A stretch of 61,908 nt of DNA, taken from assembly GCF_014649795.1 (NCBI RefSeq), contig NZ_BMTS01000033.1, positions 1-61,908 on the forward strand, in the 5' to 3' direction. A program made the position numbers and the translations under genes. The notes beneath the pieces were generated by a model that was given only the letters and a program-made list of their open reading frames with translations, had not been told where the DNA came from and searched no databases. Shown piece by piece: positions 9,383 through 17,730 of the stretch. This DNA is from Streptomyces melanogenes. Lineage in GTDB: Bacteria > Actinomycetota > Actinomycetes > Streptomycetales > Streptomycetaceae. How positions within the stretch are numbered: the stretch's first letter is position 1; each line of letters begins with the position of its first letter.

Positions 9383-11206
9383 ATGTCCCTGCTGTATTCC
9401 CGTCTGATGCGGACGGCCGGTCTGGTGGTGACCGCCACCGCCGTCACCGCCGGGCTGGTCACCGTCGGCACCGCGCAGGCGGTCACCGGCCCGGAGGCCG
9501 CCGCCGGTCAGCTCGCCTCCGCCGTCAAGCTGAGCATCGGCGACGTGGAGAGTGGCCGCAGCTGCACCGCGACGCTCATCGACCCGTCCTGGATCATGAC
9601 GGCCGCCAGCTGCTTCGCCGCGACCCCCGGCTCCTCCGTCCCCTCCGGCCGCCCCGCGCTGGCGACCACGGCGACCCTCAGCGACGGCAAGTCCCTCGAG
9701 GTCACCGACATCGTCGCCCGCGACGACCGGGACGTGGCCCTGGCCCGGCTCGCCGCGCCCGTCACCTCGGTCTCCGCTGCGTCGCGCGCCGCCACCGCCC
9801 CCACCGCCGGTACCGATCTGGTCGCCGCCGGCTTCGGACGCACCGCCACCGAGTGGGTGCCGGGCAAGCTCCACACCGGCTCCTTCGCCGTCACCACCGC
9901 CAACCCGACCAGCCTGGCCATCACGGGCAAGGGCACGGACGCGATCTGCAAGGGCGACACCGGCGGCCCGCTCTTCAACGCCGCAGGCGAGTTGGTCGGC
10001 GTCAACAGCCGCTCCTGGATGGGCGGTTGCCTCGGCACCAACCCGTCCGAGACCCGCACCGGCGCCGTCGCCGCCCGTACCGATGGCCTGAACGACTGGA
10101 TCGCCTCCGCCAAGCAGCGCCCGGCGGTTCTGAGGTCCGGGGCGACGCTGTCCTCCGGCGCGACGCTCACCTCCGAGTACGGCAAGCTCGTCATGCAGGC
10201 CGACGGCAACCTGGTCATCTACCACGGCACCGGCGGGGAAGGCCGCGGCGGCGCCCTGTGGGCGTCCGGCACGGGAGGCAACCCGGGCGCGTTCGCCCGG
10301 ATGCAGGCCGACGGCAACCTCGTCGTCTACAAGAAGGGTGGCGGCGACTCCGTCGCGAACTCCGCCCTGTGGGCGAGCGGCACCTGGGGTCACGCGGGCG
10401 CCACCCTGGCGCTGGGCGCCGACGCCAACCTCGTGGTCTCCGAGATCGTCACCAACGGCAACGCGGGCACGGGCAAGCTCCTGTGGCAGACCGGAACCGG
10501 ACCGCGCGGAGACAAGCTCGCCTCCGACACCAAGCTGATGCCGGGCCAGTGGCTGACCAACGGCAAGACCGTCCTCCTCATGGACATCCAGGGCAACGTC
10601 CTCATCCGCGAGCTGGCCACCGGCCGTGAGCTGTGGAGCAAGACCACCTGGGACTGGTACTCGTACCTGCACATGCAGAACGACGGCAACCTCGTCCTGT
10701 ACAAGAAGGACGGTGGCCAAGGCAGGGATGGCGCCCTGTGGTCCACGCAGACGTGGAGCGGCGCCGGCTCGTACGCCTCCCTGGAGACCAACGGCTCCCT
10801 CGTCGTGCGCTGGAACTCCGGCGGCGAGCGCTGGGCCAGCAGCTCCTTCCGCGGCCAGCAGTCCGGCCGCTGCCTCGACAGCTACAACGGCAACGACGCC
10901 GTCATCTGGGACTGCTGGGGCGGCGCCAACCAGCAGTGGGTGACCACGGCCGCCAAGGAGCTGCGCTCGGGCGGCAAGTGCCTCACCGCCGAGCCCGGTG
11001 CCAACCAGGGCTCGCACCTCAAGGTCGTCGACTGCGACGGCCGCGGCGAGCAGAAGTGGAACGTCAACACCGACAACGCCACGATCAGCAGCGCCATCAA
11101 GCCCAACCAGTGCGTGAACGTGTTCAGCGAAGCCACTGCCAACGCGTCCGTCGTCGGCCTGTGGCAGTGCGGCAACGGCACCAACGCGCAGTGGACGCGC
11201 CCCTGA
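9383..11206 (+). CDS. Secreted dead S1-protease homologue with bulb-lectin and ricin domains
   Basis: A 607-residue paralogue of the preceding protein. ATG 9383 follows GAAGGA and opens a signal peptide; a longer in-frame start is possible but lacks one. The protease part aligns with the upstream paralogue without gaps and has the same losses: Ser76 for His (TAASC) and Thr193 for Ser (GDTGG), with Asp117 kept. Residues ~265-490 contain repeated QADGNLVIY/QNDGNLVLY motifs of bulb-type mannose-binding lectins. Residues ~500-607 form a ricin-type trefoil (repeated QW endings). This tandem duplication with different lectin tails suggests scaffold use of the protease fold. Confidence 0.82.
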   Translation: MSLLYSRLMRTAGLVVTATAVTAGLVTVGTAQAVTGPEAAAGQLASAVKLSIGDVESGRSCTATLIDPSWIMTAASCFAATPGSSVPSGRPALATTATLSDGKSLEVTDIVARDDRDVALARLAAPVTSVSAASRAATAPTAGTDLVAAGFGRTATEWVPGKLHTGSFAVTTANPTSLAITGKGTDAICKGDTGGPLFNAAGELVGVNSRSWMGGCLGTNPSETRTGAVAARTDGLNDWIASAKQRPAVLRSGATLSSGATLTSEYGKLVMQADGNLVIYHGTGGEGRGGALWASGTGGNPGAFARMQADGNLVVYKKGGGDSVANSALWASGTWGHAGATLALGADANLVVSEIVTNGNAGTGKLLWQTGTGPRGDKLASDTKLMPGQWLTNGKTVLLMDIQGNVLIRELATGRELWSKTTWDWYSYLHMQNDGNLVLYKKDGGQGRDGALWSTQTWSGAGSYASLETNGSLVVRWNSGGERWASSSFRGQQSGRCLDSYNGNDAVIWDCWGGANQQWVTTAAKELRSGGKCLTAEPGANQGSHLKVVDCDGRGEQKWNVNTDNATISSAIKPNQCVNVFSEATANASVVGLWQCGNGTNAQWTRP

Positions 11207-11220
11207 CACATCCCCACCCG

Positions 11221-11258
11221 CCGGACGGGCCGAGAGCGTGACCACTCGGCCCGTCCGG
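11221..11258. terminator. 14-bp perfect inverted repeat after lectin gene
   Basis: CCGGACGGGCCGAG at 11221-11234 pairs with its exact complement at 11245-11258 around a 10-base loop, 15 bases after the stop of the lectin protein. It is a likely transcription terminator without a strong T-run. Confidence 0.7.
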
Positions 11259-11277
11259 CACCATCACCATCACAGCA

Positions 11278-11321
11278 CCGGGGGCAAGGCCCGGCCCGAG
11301 AGGGCCAGGCCTTGCCCCCGG
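11278..11321. terminator. Second long hairpin in tandem with the first
   Basis: CCGGGGGCAAGGCC at 11278-11291 pairs perfectly with 11308-11321, and the loop itself holds a nested GGCCC/GGGCC stem with a GAGA tip. With the preceding hairpin it makes a strong tandem terminator, followed by GTCTTT. Confidence 0.7.
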
Positions 11322-12149
11322 GTCTTTGCCGCGGCAGTACGTGGGTGCGGCCGACCGCCCTCCGTGCTGTCGTCGGCGCCGCCACGCTGCGGAACCGGGC
11401 TGCGTAGGCCGTGAGTTCGCGGGCGTGCTCCAGGGGCACCGGGTCCTCACGGACGGCGTCAGGACGACCGTGCGCAACACGGCACCACGGTGGAGGGCGA
11501 GGACATCGCTCCGGTGCACGGCTACGAGGACCACCGACGGCCGGGGCCGCGCGACGAAGGCCAAGACCTCGAAATCGTCTCGCGGGTCATTGAGAGAATC
11601 CGAGGGGCGAGAGCCCTCGGCGGAGATGGCTTGTCGGTTCAGGAGTCAAGCACGGCGGCGATGGCTTCGATCTCGACGAACTGGCCGTCGTAGCCGAGCA
11701 CCGCAGTGTTTCCTGCGTTGCGGAGCGGTGCTCCGAAGTCCGTGGGGCAGGCCCTGGGATCAGGCCCGACCCGGTTGTTTCCGGACACATCGAATCCTCC
11801 GGCGCGGGGTGTCCCGGTCGCCAGGGTTGTTGTCCTGAGGGTGTCCCGGGACAACGGCGGTCAGAGCCGAGGTACGGGGCTGGCCCGTTCACGAAGCGAG
11901 TCCATCGCCGGTCCGAGGCCCTTGCACCCCACGTACGCTTCCGCCGCCCACCACCGCTTGATCGCCCACACCCGATCTTCACCTGTAAGGCCGTTGAACG
12001 TGCCGGGACCATGCACCTCGCCGGAGCCGATCCCCACCAGCCCTTGCTCAGCCCGGTCGTCTCCGCCGCCCTGACCGGATTTCCCCCATGCTGATCCAGG
12101 TGGGCGCGAACGAGAGCTTGGGCTCGACGACGGCGGTCCGGCGCCGACC
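11322..12149. other. No intact gene; probably decayed sequence
   Basis: No frame on either strand reads as a whole protein. A short minus-strand frame at 11639-11854 has plausible composition but no recognisable family. The stretch leads into a transposase remnant and is probably decayed mobile DNA. Confidence 0.35.
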
Positions 12150-12356
12150 CGGTGGTATTCACCGGCTACGAGACCGCCCCGGAACCGGCCCCTGACCCCT
12201 GGCCGGCAGCCGTCGTCCGCCGCTCTGGCAGTTGTCCGGGCATCAGCAGAGCACGGCTTCGCCCACCTCAAGGACCGACGCGTGCTCGGCAAGGTCCGCA
12301 CTGACTCGACGTGGGCGACCGCCCTGGTCAGGTCTCCGCTGGTTCTCGCGAACCGC
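12150..12356 (+). pseudogene. C-terminal remnant of an IS5-family (DDE_Tnp_4-like) transposase
   Basis: The frame beginning near 12150 reads ...LTPGRQPSSAAL... then EHGFAHLKDRRVLGKVR and ends near ALVRSPLVLANRE. This resembles the conserved tail (E-x-G-F/V-A-x-L-K-x-W-R, then the final helix) of Streptomyces IS5/IS112-type transposases. The Trp of the usual KxWR motif is Arg here. The catalytic DDE core is missing. Three imperfect ~19-base repeats built on ACCGCGAAGGGGCCC follow at 12350-12406. It is a dead relic. Confidence 0.5.
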
Positions 12357-12639
12357 GAAGGGCCCCGAGAACCGCGAAGGGGCCCGGTGACCACGAAGGG
12401 CCCCGGTGGTCAACGATCCTCGCCGAAGTCGTCTACCCACGACCAGTACGAGCATCCCGAACCCCGTCCACACCAGACCCGTGACCAGCAACATCACCAT
12501 GCACAGTGCTCACTCGTCGGCAAGATCTTTCGGCGGAGCTCGCCGCCTGCCCTCTCAACCCTGACGTGGGCGGAGCCGAGCACAACGCGGGAGTGTGACG
12601 TGCACTCGCCCGGCCCGGGTGCGGTCGTCCCGACAGGAG

Positions 12640-12790
12640 TGTTCCCGGCCCGTACGGCTGTGACTCCTCCCCCACCTAAAGGTGGGGGCTTCTCGCTATG
12701 CCGGGTTGGCGTCGCGACGGACCAGCCCGGCCCGTAGAACGTTTAGAGCACCCACTATGTCCGCGTGCGCCTGGTGGCCGCAGGACTGAC
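12640..12790 (-). ncRNA. Predicted omega-RNA (TnpB guide RNA) at the right end
   Basis: TnpB proteins use an RNA that overlaps the 3' end of tnpB, contains the element's right-end hairpin and carries a guide copied from flanking DNA. Here the right-end hairpin (12669-12688) sits directly after the tnpB stop, and GAGTCAC ends the element near 12660 on the minus strand. The guide would then be minus-strand 12659 to about 12640. Position and extent are inferred from family knowledge; no promoter or processing site is visible. Confidence 0.35.
12669..12688. repeat. Right-end hairpin of the IS605 element
   Basis: CCCCCACCT and AGGTGGGGG pair perfectly around AA just downstream of the tnpB stop. 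This is the subterminal imperfect-palindrome type recognised by TnpA and also the terminal stem of the expected guide RNA. Confidence 0.7.
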
Positions 12791-13910
12791 AGTGAAACTT
12801 TTCCTGGGTGGGCCGGTTCTCCGCTGAGATGTGCCCGCATTCGGGACAGGTCCGGGAGGTGTTGCGGGGGTCCACGGCGATCACTTCCCGTCCGGCGCTT
12901 GCAGCCTTGGCGTGCAGGATCGTCAGGAACACCCCCCATCCGGCATCCGAGATCGAGTGGTTGAGCCCGGCCTTCGCTGCGGCCCCGTTGGGCAGGAAGC
13001 TGCCCGGCTGTTCGGGATCGGGCTTCGGCGCGGGGGACTTGAGCATGTTGCGGATCTTGAGGTCTTCGTGCGCGATGCAGTCGTGTTCGCGCACGAGGTT
13101 AAGAGCGGTCTTGTGGGCGTGGTCCAAGCGCTGTCGGCGGACCTTGCGGTGCAGGTCGGCAACGCGCTGGACGGCCCGCTGGTGGTTGGCGGTGCGCTTG
13201 TCACGGCGCACGCGGGGGAACCGGGCGAGATCCTGCTGTGCGGCTTCGAGCTTCGCTGCGGCGTGGCGCCCGTGACGGGGATTGGGTACGAACCCGCCGC
13301 CTGAGTCGGCGAGGAAGTTGACTATGCCCATGTCGATACCGACCACGCTGTCTGTCGCGGGTAGTGGCTCGGGCTGCTCTTGCTCGGCGGTCAGGATGAC
13401 GTACCAGCGTCGGCCTTCGCGCTTGACGCTGACGGTCTTGACCTTGCCGGTCACGGCCCGGTGCTGGTTGACCTTGACGTGCCCCACGCCTTGCAGGCGC
13501 ACTCGGATGACGGGGTCGTGCGGGGTGGAGTCCCAGCGGCAGCCGTCGCCGTCCTTGGGGAAGTCCACCGTGTCGAACCAGTTCACGCCACGGAACCTGG
13601 GATAGCCAGGCTTCTCCCCGGACTTGACTCGTCGGAAGAACGCGGCGAAAGCCTTGTCCAGGCGACGCAAGGTGGCCTGCTGGGAGGAGAACGACCAACG
13701 GCCCTGACGTTCCGGGTCGAAGGCACGGATGTCCTTGAGCTGGGCGGACTGCTGCCCGTACTTGATCGAGGTCTTGGAGGCATGCCGGTAGGCGTCACGA
13801 CGTTCCTGCAACGCCCCGTTGTAGAGCGAGCAATGATCGCGCAGCATCTCGCCGAGCGCTGCCGTCTGGCCAACGGTGGGCCGCATGAGGAACTTGTATG
13901 CACGGATCAT
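12696..13910 (-). CDS. tnpB: TnpB RNA-guided endonuclease (IS605 OrfB)
   Basis: A 404-residue protein from ATG 13910 (a GTG three codons earlier, 13919, is also possible; GGAAGGGG precedes both). The N-terminal MIRAYKF opening and helical/beta domain are typical. RuvC-like catalytic acids are present: Asp193 in GIDMG, Glu282 in HEDLK and Asp384 in AHADIVGALN. The CPECGH...CQSCGH zinc ribbon lies between the last two. TnpB cuts DNA next to a transposon-associated motif guided by omega-RNA and so keeps donor copies. Length and motifs are complete, so it should be active. Confidence 0.9.
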   Translation of the reverse strand: MIRAYKFLMRPTVGQTAALGEMLRDHCSLYNGALQERRDAYRHASKTSIKYGQQSAQLKDIRAFDPERQGRWSFSSQQATLRRLDKAFAAFFRRVKSGEKPGYPRFRGVNWFDTVDFPKDGDGCRWDSTPHDPVIRVRLQGVGHVKVNQHRAVTGKVKTVSVKREGRRWYVILTAEQEQPEPLPATDSVVGIDMGIVNFLADSGGGFVPNPRHGRHAAAKLEAAQQDLARFPRVRRDKRTANHQRAVQRVADLHRKVRRQRLDHAHKTALNLVREHDCIAHEDLKIRNMLKSPAPKPDPEQPGSFLPNGAAAKAGLNHSISDAGWGVFLTILHAKAASAGREVIAVDPRNTSRTCPECGHISAENRPTQEKFHCQSCGHQAHADIVGALNVLRAGLVRRDANPA

Positions 13911-13961
13911 CTGGCCCACCCCCTTCCAGGTCGGCTCGCGTGATCATACGACGCTTGGCGT

Positions 13962-14390
13962 ATGTCACCGCGCTGGAATCCAAACCCCGATATCCGCACC
14001 GGCCGCCACGTCGCCTACAACCTGCATGCTCACTTGGTGTTCGTCACGAAGTACCGGTGCGGCGTCTTCGATGACGCCATGCTCAAGAGGTGCGAAGAGA
14101 TCATGCGAGAGGTGTGCGGCAGCTTCGAGACCGAACTGCGGGAGTTCAACGGCGAGGCCGATCATGTCCACCTGCTCGTGCACTACCCGCCCAAGGTCGC
14201 CCTTTCGAAGCTGGTCAACAGCCTCAAGGGTGTCTCCTCCCGCTACCTGCGGGCCGAGTACCCCGGCCGCATAAACAGGATCGGCATGGGGTCCGTCTTC
14301 TGGTCCCGCTCCTACTTCGCAGGCTCATGCGGCGGCGCGCCACTCACCGTGATCCGCCAGTACATCGAGCAGCAAAAACGTCCGCTGTGA
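13962..14390 (+). CDS. tnpA: IS200-type Y1 transposase TnpA
   Basis: A 142-residue protein with the HUH motif as HVH (His68, His70 in DHVHLLVHY) and the nucleophile Tyr134 in IRQYIEQQ. This is the normal size and architecture of the single-strand transposase of IS200/IS605, which acts as a dimer on the subterminal hairpins. It diverges from tnpB across about 50 bases that must hold both promoters. The ribosome site is weak, as is common in this family. Confidence 0.9.
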   Translation: MSPRWNPNPDIRTGRHVAYNLHAHLVFVTKYRCGVFDDAMLKRCEEIMREVCGSFETELREFNGEADHVHLLVHYPPKVALSKLVNSLKGVSSRYLRAEYPGRINRIGMGSVFWSRSYFAGSCGGAPLTVIRQYIEQQKRPL

Positions 14391-14426
14391 CCTGCAGGTC
14401 AGAGCAGTCCTGAGATGCGTTTCCCT

Positions 14427-14444
14427 CCCCGGCTGAAGCCGGGG
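14427..14444. repeat. Left-end hairpin of the IS605 element
   Basis: CCCCGGCT pairs with AGCCGGGG around GA, 36 bases after the tnpA stop. It matches the left-end stem seen in Streptomyces IS605 elements, and the target (TAM-side) flank would lie just beyond it on the 14450-14465 side. Confidence 0.65.
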
Positions 14445-14464
14445 ATACCCACGCAAGATCAGGG

Positions 14465-14926
14465 ATGGAGGCGGCGGGCCTGTACCACGCCAATCTGACC
14501 CAGGCGTCCCTGGTCTCGGTCAACCTGCGGCACGCCGACCTCACGACTGCGATTCTCCGCCGGGCTCGCTGCACTCTGGCCGACCTACGGGCCGCGAAGC
14601 TGGTCGAAACCGACTTGCGTGACGCCGACTTCACCGAGACCGACCTGCGCGAGGCAAACCTGCGCAAGGCCGACGCCCACGGCGCGGTCTTCCACCGCGC
14701 CGACCTCCGCATGGCCGACTTGCGCGGCACCGACTTGAGCACCGCCAACCTTGCCGAAGCACGCCTGACCGGCGCCTGGGCCAGCGAGCACACCCGCTGG
14801 CCCGCCGACTTCGACCACACGGCCGCCGGAGTCGTCGACACCGATGACCCCGGCCCCGAGCCCCCGCCCCTACTCCAGCCGCCGGGGATGACGCGGCATG
14901 CACCGCCACTGCGGTCCACTCCCTGA
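14465..14926 (+). CDS. Pentapeptide-repeat protein, probably 5'-truncated
   Basis: A 153-residue frame. Residues ~5-105 are pentapeptide repeats (A-[DN]-L-x-x pattern such as ANLTQ, ADLTT, ADLRM, ANLAE), which fold as a right-handed square beta helix. A tail with RWPADFDHTAAG follows, as in many Streptomyces members, then a Pro-rich end. The first ATG has no separated ribosome site and lies about ten bases from the end of the IS605 element, so the original start may have been lost. Function unknown; some members mimic DNA or protect gyrase, others are scaffolds. Confidence 0.65.
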   Translation: MEAAGLYHANLTQASLVSVNLRHADLTTAILRRARCTLADLRAAKLVETDLRDADFTETDLREANLRKADAHGAVFHRADLRMADLRGTDLSTANLAEARLTGAWASEHTRWPADFDHTAAGVVDTDDPGPEPPPLLQPPGMTRHAPPLRSTP

Positions 14927-15145
14927 CCAAGACGCGCCGGTCAAGACTGCAACAACCGCGATCCGCCTGACCGGCGTCACTCCTGTCAGCGGCGTCCTGA
15001 TCGCGCAGGGGCCCAGGCCGCGACGCAGATCCGGGAGCTGATATCGCTCCCAAGGTCGTTATTTGCGGTCTGGTGACCTTGCCGACCAGAGGAGAACAAT
15101 CGCAGCGCGCACTCACACGCCTATGGGGACAGAACAGGGGAGCCC

Positions 15146-15553
15146 GTGTACTTACGAAGGATCGTTACCGCCACGGTGATGGCGACCGCGGTCGCCGCCG
15201 CTACCGCTGTACCCGCGCAGGCAGGCGGGAAGCCGTTCCAGGCGCCCGAGATCATTGTGGTGAACCGGCTGACCGCGCCGAGCTCTGTGGAGTTCACCTA
15301 CCGGTGCCGTTCCGACCTGCGGCGCACCCTCGTCGTCGAGTTGACGGCCCCGGGGACCGACTTCTATATGAAGTCCAAGGGCAGACTGCTCAACTGCAAC
15401 AGCAAGCCGCAGCGCTACAAGGAGGTGCTCACCGAGCCCGTCGATGGGCGGGACCGTCCACTCAAGCCGGGCGAGACCGGCCGGGTATTTGTGGGGCTCT
15501 ACGACGGCCCCAGGGGCGAGCTGGTCCAGACCCGCCTGATGACCGCACACTGA
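15146..15553 (+). CDS. Small secreted protein of unknown function
   Basis: A 135-residue protein from GTG 15146, preceded by GGGGAG. Residues 1-27 are a Sec signal ending at AQA-GG. The mature domain (~108 residues) has two cysteines, at about 54 and 83, and alternating hydrophobic residues suggesting a small beta sandwich. I do not recognise the family. It stands alone between the pentapeptide-repeat gene and the glycosidase-like gene. Confidence 0.75.
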   Translation: MYLRRIVTATVMATAVAAATAVPAQAGGKPFQAPEIIVVNRLTAPSSVEFTYRCRSDLRRTLVVELTAPGTDFYMKSKGRLLNCNSKPQRYKEVLTEPVDGRDRPLKPGETGRVFVGLYDGPRGELVQTRLMTAH

Positions 15554-15903
15554 CTCTCGAAAGGCGGGTGGTCGAGCCGGCAGTGGCCGGATGAGCCGGT
15601 GCTGATGCGGGAGGTGGCCGAGAACCTGTGGCTGCACGGACCGGACTGAGACACCATCGCGGCGGAGCTGGCGAGGCGGGCCGATATGGCGTCGGCGTCA
15701 GCCGGCGTCACCGATTCGACTCCGGGGCGTGTGCCGGCTGCAGTGACCCCGTGCACGAGCGGTGTCCCGGGCTCCGCTCACCGGTCGACCGTCGCCGTCA
15801 CAGGCTCCCCGCGCCGAAGGTCAAGCGCGGCAGCGACTTTGGTCAAGGGGCGCGAGCCTTTAGGCCGACGTGCCGCCCACGGCACTCCGTACAGGCTGGT
15901 GCC
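15554..15903. other. No intact gene; possible short relic
   Basis: About 15590-15710 on the plus strand reads MREVAENLWLHGPD, a TGA, then TIAAELARRADM in the same frame, which looks like a decayed helical protein. I cannot name it. The rest shows nothing, apart from providing the promoter for the next gene. Confidence 0.3.
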
Positions 15904-17004
15904 ATGACATCAGCACCGATCGCCCGCCGGACGGTCCTCGCGAGTGCCACGGCCCTGTCCGCCACCTGCATCACCGGCAACGCGTTCGCCCGCACGCCGT
16001 CCACCGCTCCGGCAGCGTCGTCGCGTACCTCTGGATCGTTCACCTACAAGGGCGTCAACTTCGATACGGACCGCGAGGTCTGGCGGCTGGAGTTCGTGCG
16101 CCGGGAGATCGCGGCCATCCGGCAGCAGTTGCACGGCAACGCGGTCCTGCTGCTCGGCCACGACCTGGACCGGCTCGCTCAGGCCGCCGAAATCGCCGCC
16201 TCACATGGCCTGTTCGTCTGGTTCGAGCCGCGCCAGTTCGACAAGGACGCGGAGCGCACCCTCGCCTTCCTCGCCTCGGTGGCACGCACGGCCGAGCGGC
16301 TGCGCGCCCGGCACCCCGGCGTGGGCATCTCGGTCGGCACCGAACTGACCATCTTCATGTCCGGCCTGGTGCCCGGCAGGGACTACAACGAGCGGGCCCA
16401 GGCGCTGGCACGCCCCGAGGCCGGCTTCCAGGAGCGGCTCAACGTCTTTCTCGACAGGGCGCTCAAGACGGTACGCCCCCTGTTCAACGGACAGGTCACC
16501 TACAGCTCGGGAGAGTGGGAGGAGGTCGCCTGGCACGGCTTCGATGTCCTGGGAGTCAACCTCTACCGCGACGCGGACAACAGGGCCACCTATACCCAGA
16601 AGCTGCGGGCCCTGCGACGGCACGGCAAGCCCGTCGTCATCACCGAGTTCGGCTGCTGCACCTTCACCGGGGCCAAGGAGCGGGGAGGTTCGGGGTTCAA
16701 CGTGGTGGACTGGGAGCGGCAGCCTCCCGTGGTCAAGGACGGCTACGCACGCAACGAGCGGGAACAGGCCGACGAGGTCGGCGAGTTGCTGGACCTCTAC
16801 GCGGCCGAGCGGCTGCACGGCGCGTTCGTCTACAACTTCATCGCCCCCGACTCTCCCCATTCCCCGCGACGCCGCCGCGACCTGGACATTGCCAGTTTCG
16901 CGCTGGTCAAGACCTATCCCACCGGGACACGGCGCGGCTACGCGGAGACCGGGCAGTGGGAGCCCAAGCTGTCCTTCCACGCCGTGGCGAACCGGTTCCG
17001 GTGA
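15904..17004 (+). CDS. Tat-exported glycoside-hydrolase-like (clan GH-A TIM barrel) protein
   Basis: A 366-residue protein. ATG 15904 is followed by a Tat-like signal (ARRTVLASATALSATC). The mature part reads as a beta/alpha barrel: FTYKGVNFDT at strand 1, GTELT near residue 145 at the place of the acid/base Glu, YSSGEWEEVAWHGFDVLGVNLY in the middle and ITEFGCC near residue 245 at the place of the nucleophile Glu. That spacing fits clan GH-A. The substrate is unknown and no carbohydrate-binding module is present. Similar Streptomyces proteins carry vague names in databases. The barrel call is moderately sure; enzyme activity is inferred. Confidence 0.6.
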   Translation: MTSAPIARRTVLASATALSATCITGNAFARTPSTAPAASSRTSGSFTYKGVNFDTDREVWRLEFVRREIAAIRQQLHGNAVLLLGHDLDRLAQAAEIAASHGLFVWFEPRQFDKDAERTLAFLASVARTAERLRARHPGVGISVGTELTIFMSGLVPGRDYNERAQALARPEAGFQERLNVFLDRALKTVRPLFNGQVTYSSGEWEEVAWHGFDVLGVNLYRDADNRATYTQKLRALRRHGKPVVITEFGCCTFTGAKERGGSGFNVVDWERQPPVVKDGYARNEREQADEVGELLDLYAAERLHGAFVYNFIAPDSPHSPRRRRDLDIASFALVKTYPTGTRRGYAETGQWEPKLSFHAVANRFR

Positions 17005-17102
17005 CACCTGCGACGGGGCGTTCACGCGGGAATTCGCGGTCCGCTACGAGAGGCCGTCCTCGTAGCGGCCGTCGACGAGCGGCTGTGGCGGACGCGTTCG
17101 TC

Positions 17103-17302
17103 CTACGCGCCCGTGCTGCTCAGCCACTCCCCGTCGCGCATGATGACCCTGCCGCGCAGTTCCGCTGTTCCGCGCCAGGCGCGCACGGTCCGGGGTGTCA
17201 CGCACAGGTACACGAAGGTGTCCTCCTCCGGCCGCGGATCCCAGCCGAACTTTCCCGCGAAGGCGTCCGCGGCATCCGTGGTGGCTTGAACGGCTGGTAG
17301 CG
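17103..17302 (-). pseudogene. C-terminal stump of a PPOX-family (pyridoxamine-oxidase-like) protein
   Basis: The minus-strand frame ending at TAG 17103-17105 reads FGWDPRPEEDTFVYL, then TPRTVRAWRGTAELRGRVIM and RDGEWL. This closely follows the end of flavin-binding PPOX-fold proteins of actinobacteria. Its upstream part stops where an ISL3-like terminal repeat begins (about 17303), so the gene was cut by that insertion and no start remains. Confidence 0.6.
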
Positions 17303-17730
17303 GGCTCTGTCAGCGATCACGGGGAGCCGTCACGGGCGGTCACTGGAGCAGGATCATCTTGCGGAGTAGTTGGAATTCGGTGCGTCCGTAGAGCTGCCTT
17401 TTGATCTTTTTGATGCGGTTCACGGCGGCTTCGGTGATGCCCGAGCTCCAGCGGAGCGTGAGCCCGGCGGTCACGGCGTCGATGTCGTTGGTGAGGCTGC
17501 GGGCGAAGCCGCTCAGGCCGGGCAGGTCGGCCACGATGGCCTCGTCGATCCAGGCGGGCAGGAGCACGCCGGTCTGCTGGGTGAGCATGTCGCCGAAGTC
17601 GCGGGCGAGTTGGTGCGTGGTGGCCAGCTCGGGGCGGTGATCCAGAACTGCTTTGAGCTGCTGGTGGTCGTCCTCGGTCAGCGAGGAGGGCCGGCGGGTG
17701 AGCCAGCCCGTGACCTGCCGGACATTCGGT
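17303..17730 (-). pseudogene. ISL3-family transposase C-terminal remnant
   Basis: One minus-strand frame, open from about 17730 to 17340, reads RQVTGWLTRRPSSLTEDDH, then DMLTQQTGV and ends LTLRWSSGITEAAVNRIKK...QLYGRTEFQLLRKMILLQ. This is the conserved tail of ISL3 transposases. Only ~130 of the usual 400-500 residues remain and the upstream frames are broken. GGCTCTGTCAGCGATCACGG at 17303-17322 looks like the element's terminal inverted repeat. Confidence 0.7.

Larger units (their letters stand above)
12661..14455. mobile_element. IS200/IS605-type insertion sequence with divergent tnpA and tnpB
   Basis: The element contains a complete Y1 transposase gene and a complete tnpB in divergent orientation and is bounded by two short subterminal hairpins (12669-12688 and 14427-14444) instead of inverted repeats, as expected for single-strand transposition. 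Both genes look intact, so it may be mobile. The exact ends are estimates. A pentapeptide-repeat frame begins about ten bases beyond the left end, suggesting insertion into or directly before that gene. Confidence 0.8.

Noticed and set aside
11221..11321. Tandem hairpins considered as a structured regulatory RNA
   Set aside because: Position right after a stop codon and simple perfect stems fit terminators better.
11639..11854. 71-residue minus-strand frame, considered as a DUF397-like protein
   Set aside because: Lacks the W-x-KSSYS and VRDS motifs; no ribosome site; lies in decayed DNA.
12350..12406. Three ~19-base repeats considered as a CRISPR or iteron array
   Set aside because: Too few, too imperfect and without spacers; they follow a transposase relic and look like local duplication.
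15628..15903. N-terminal extension of the glycosidase-like protein
   Set aside because: The Tat-like signal begins at 15904; residues before it would bury the signal and lack protein-like composition.
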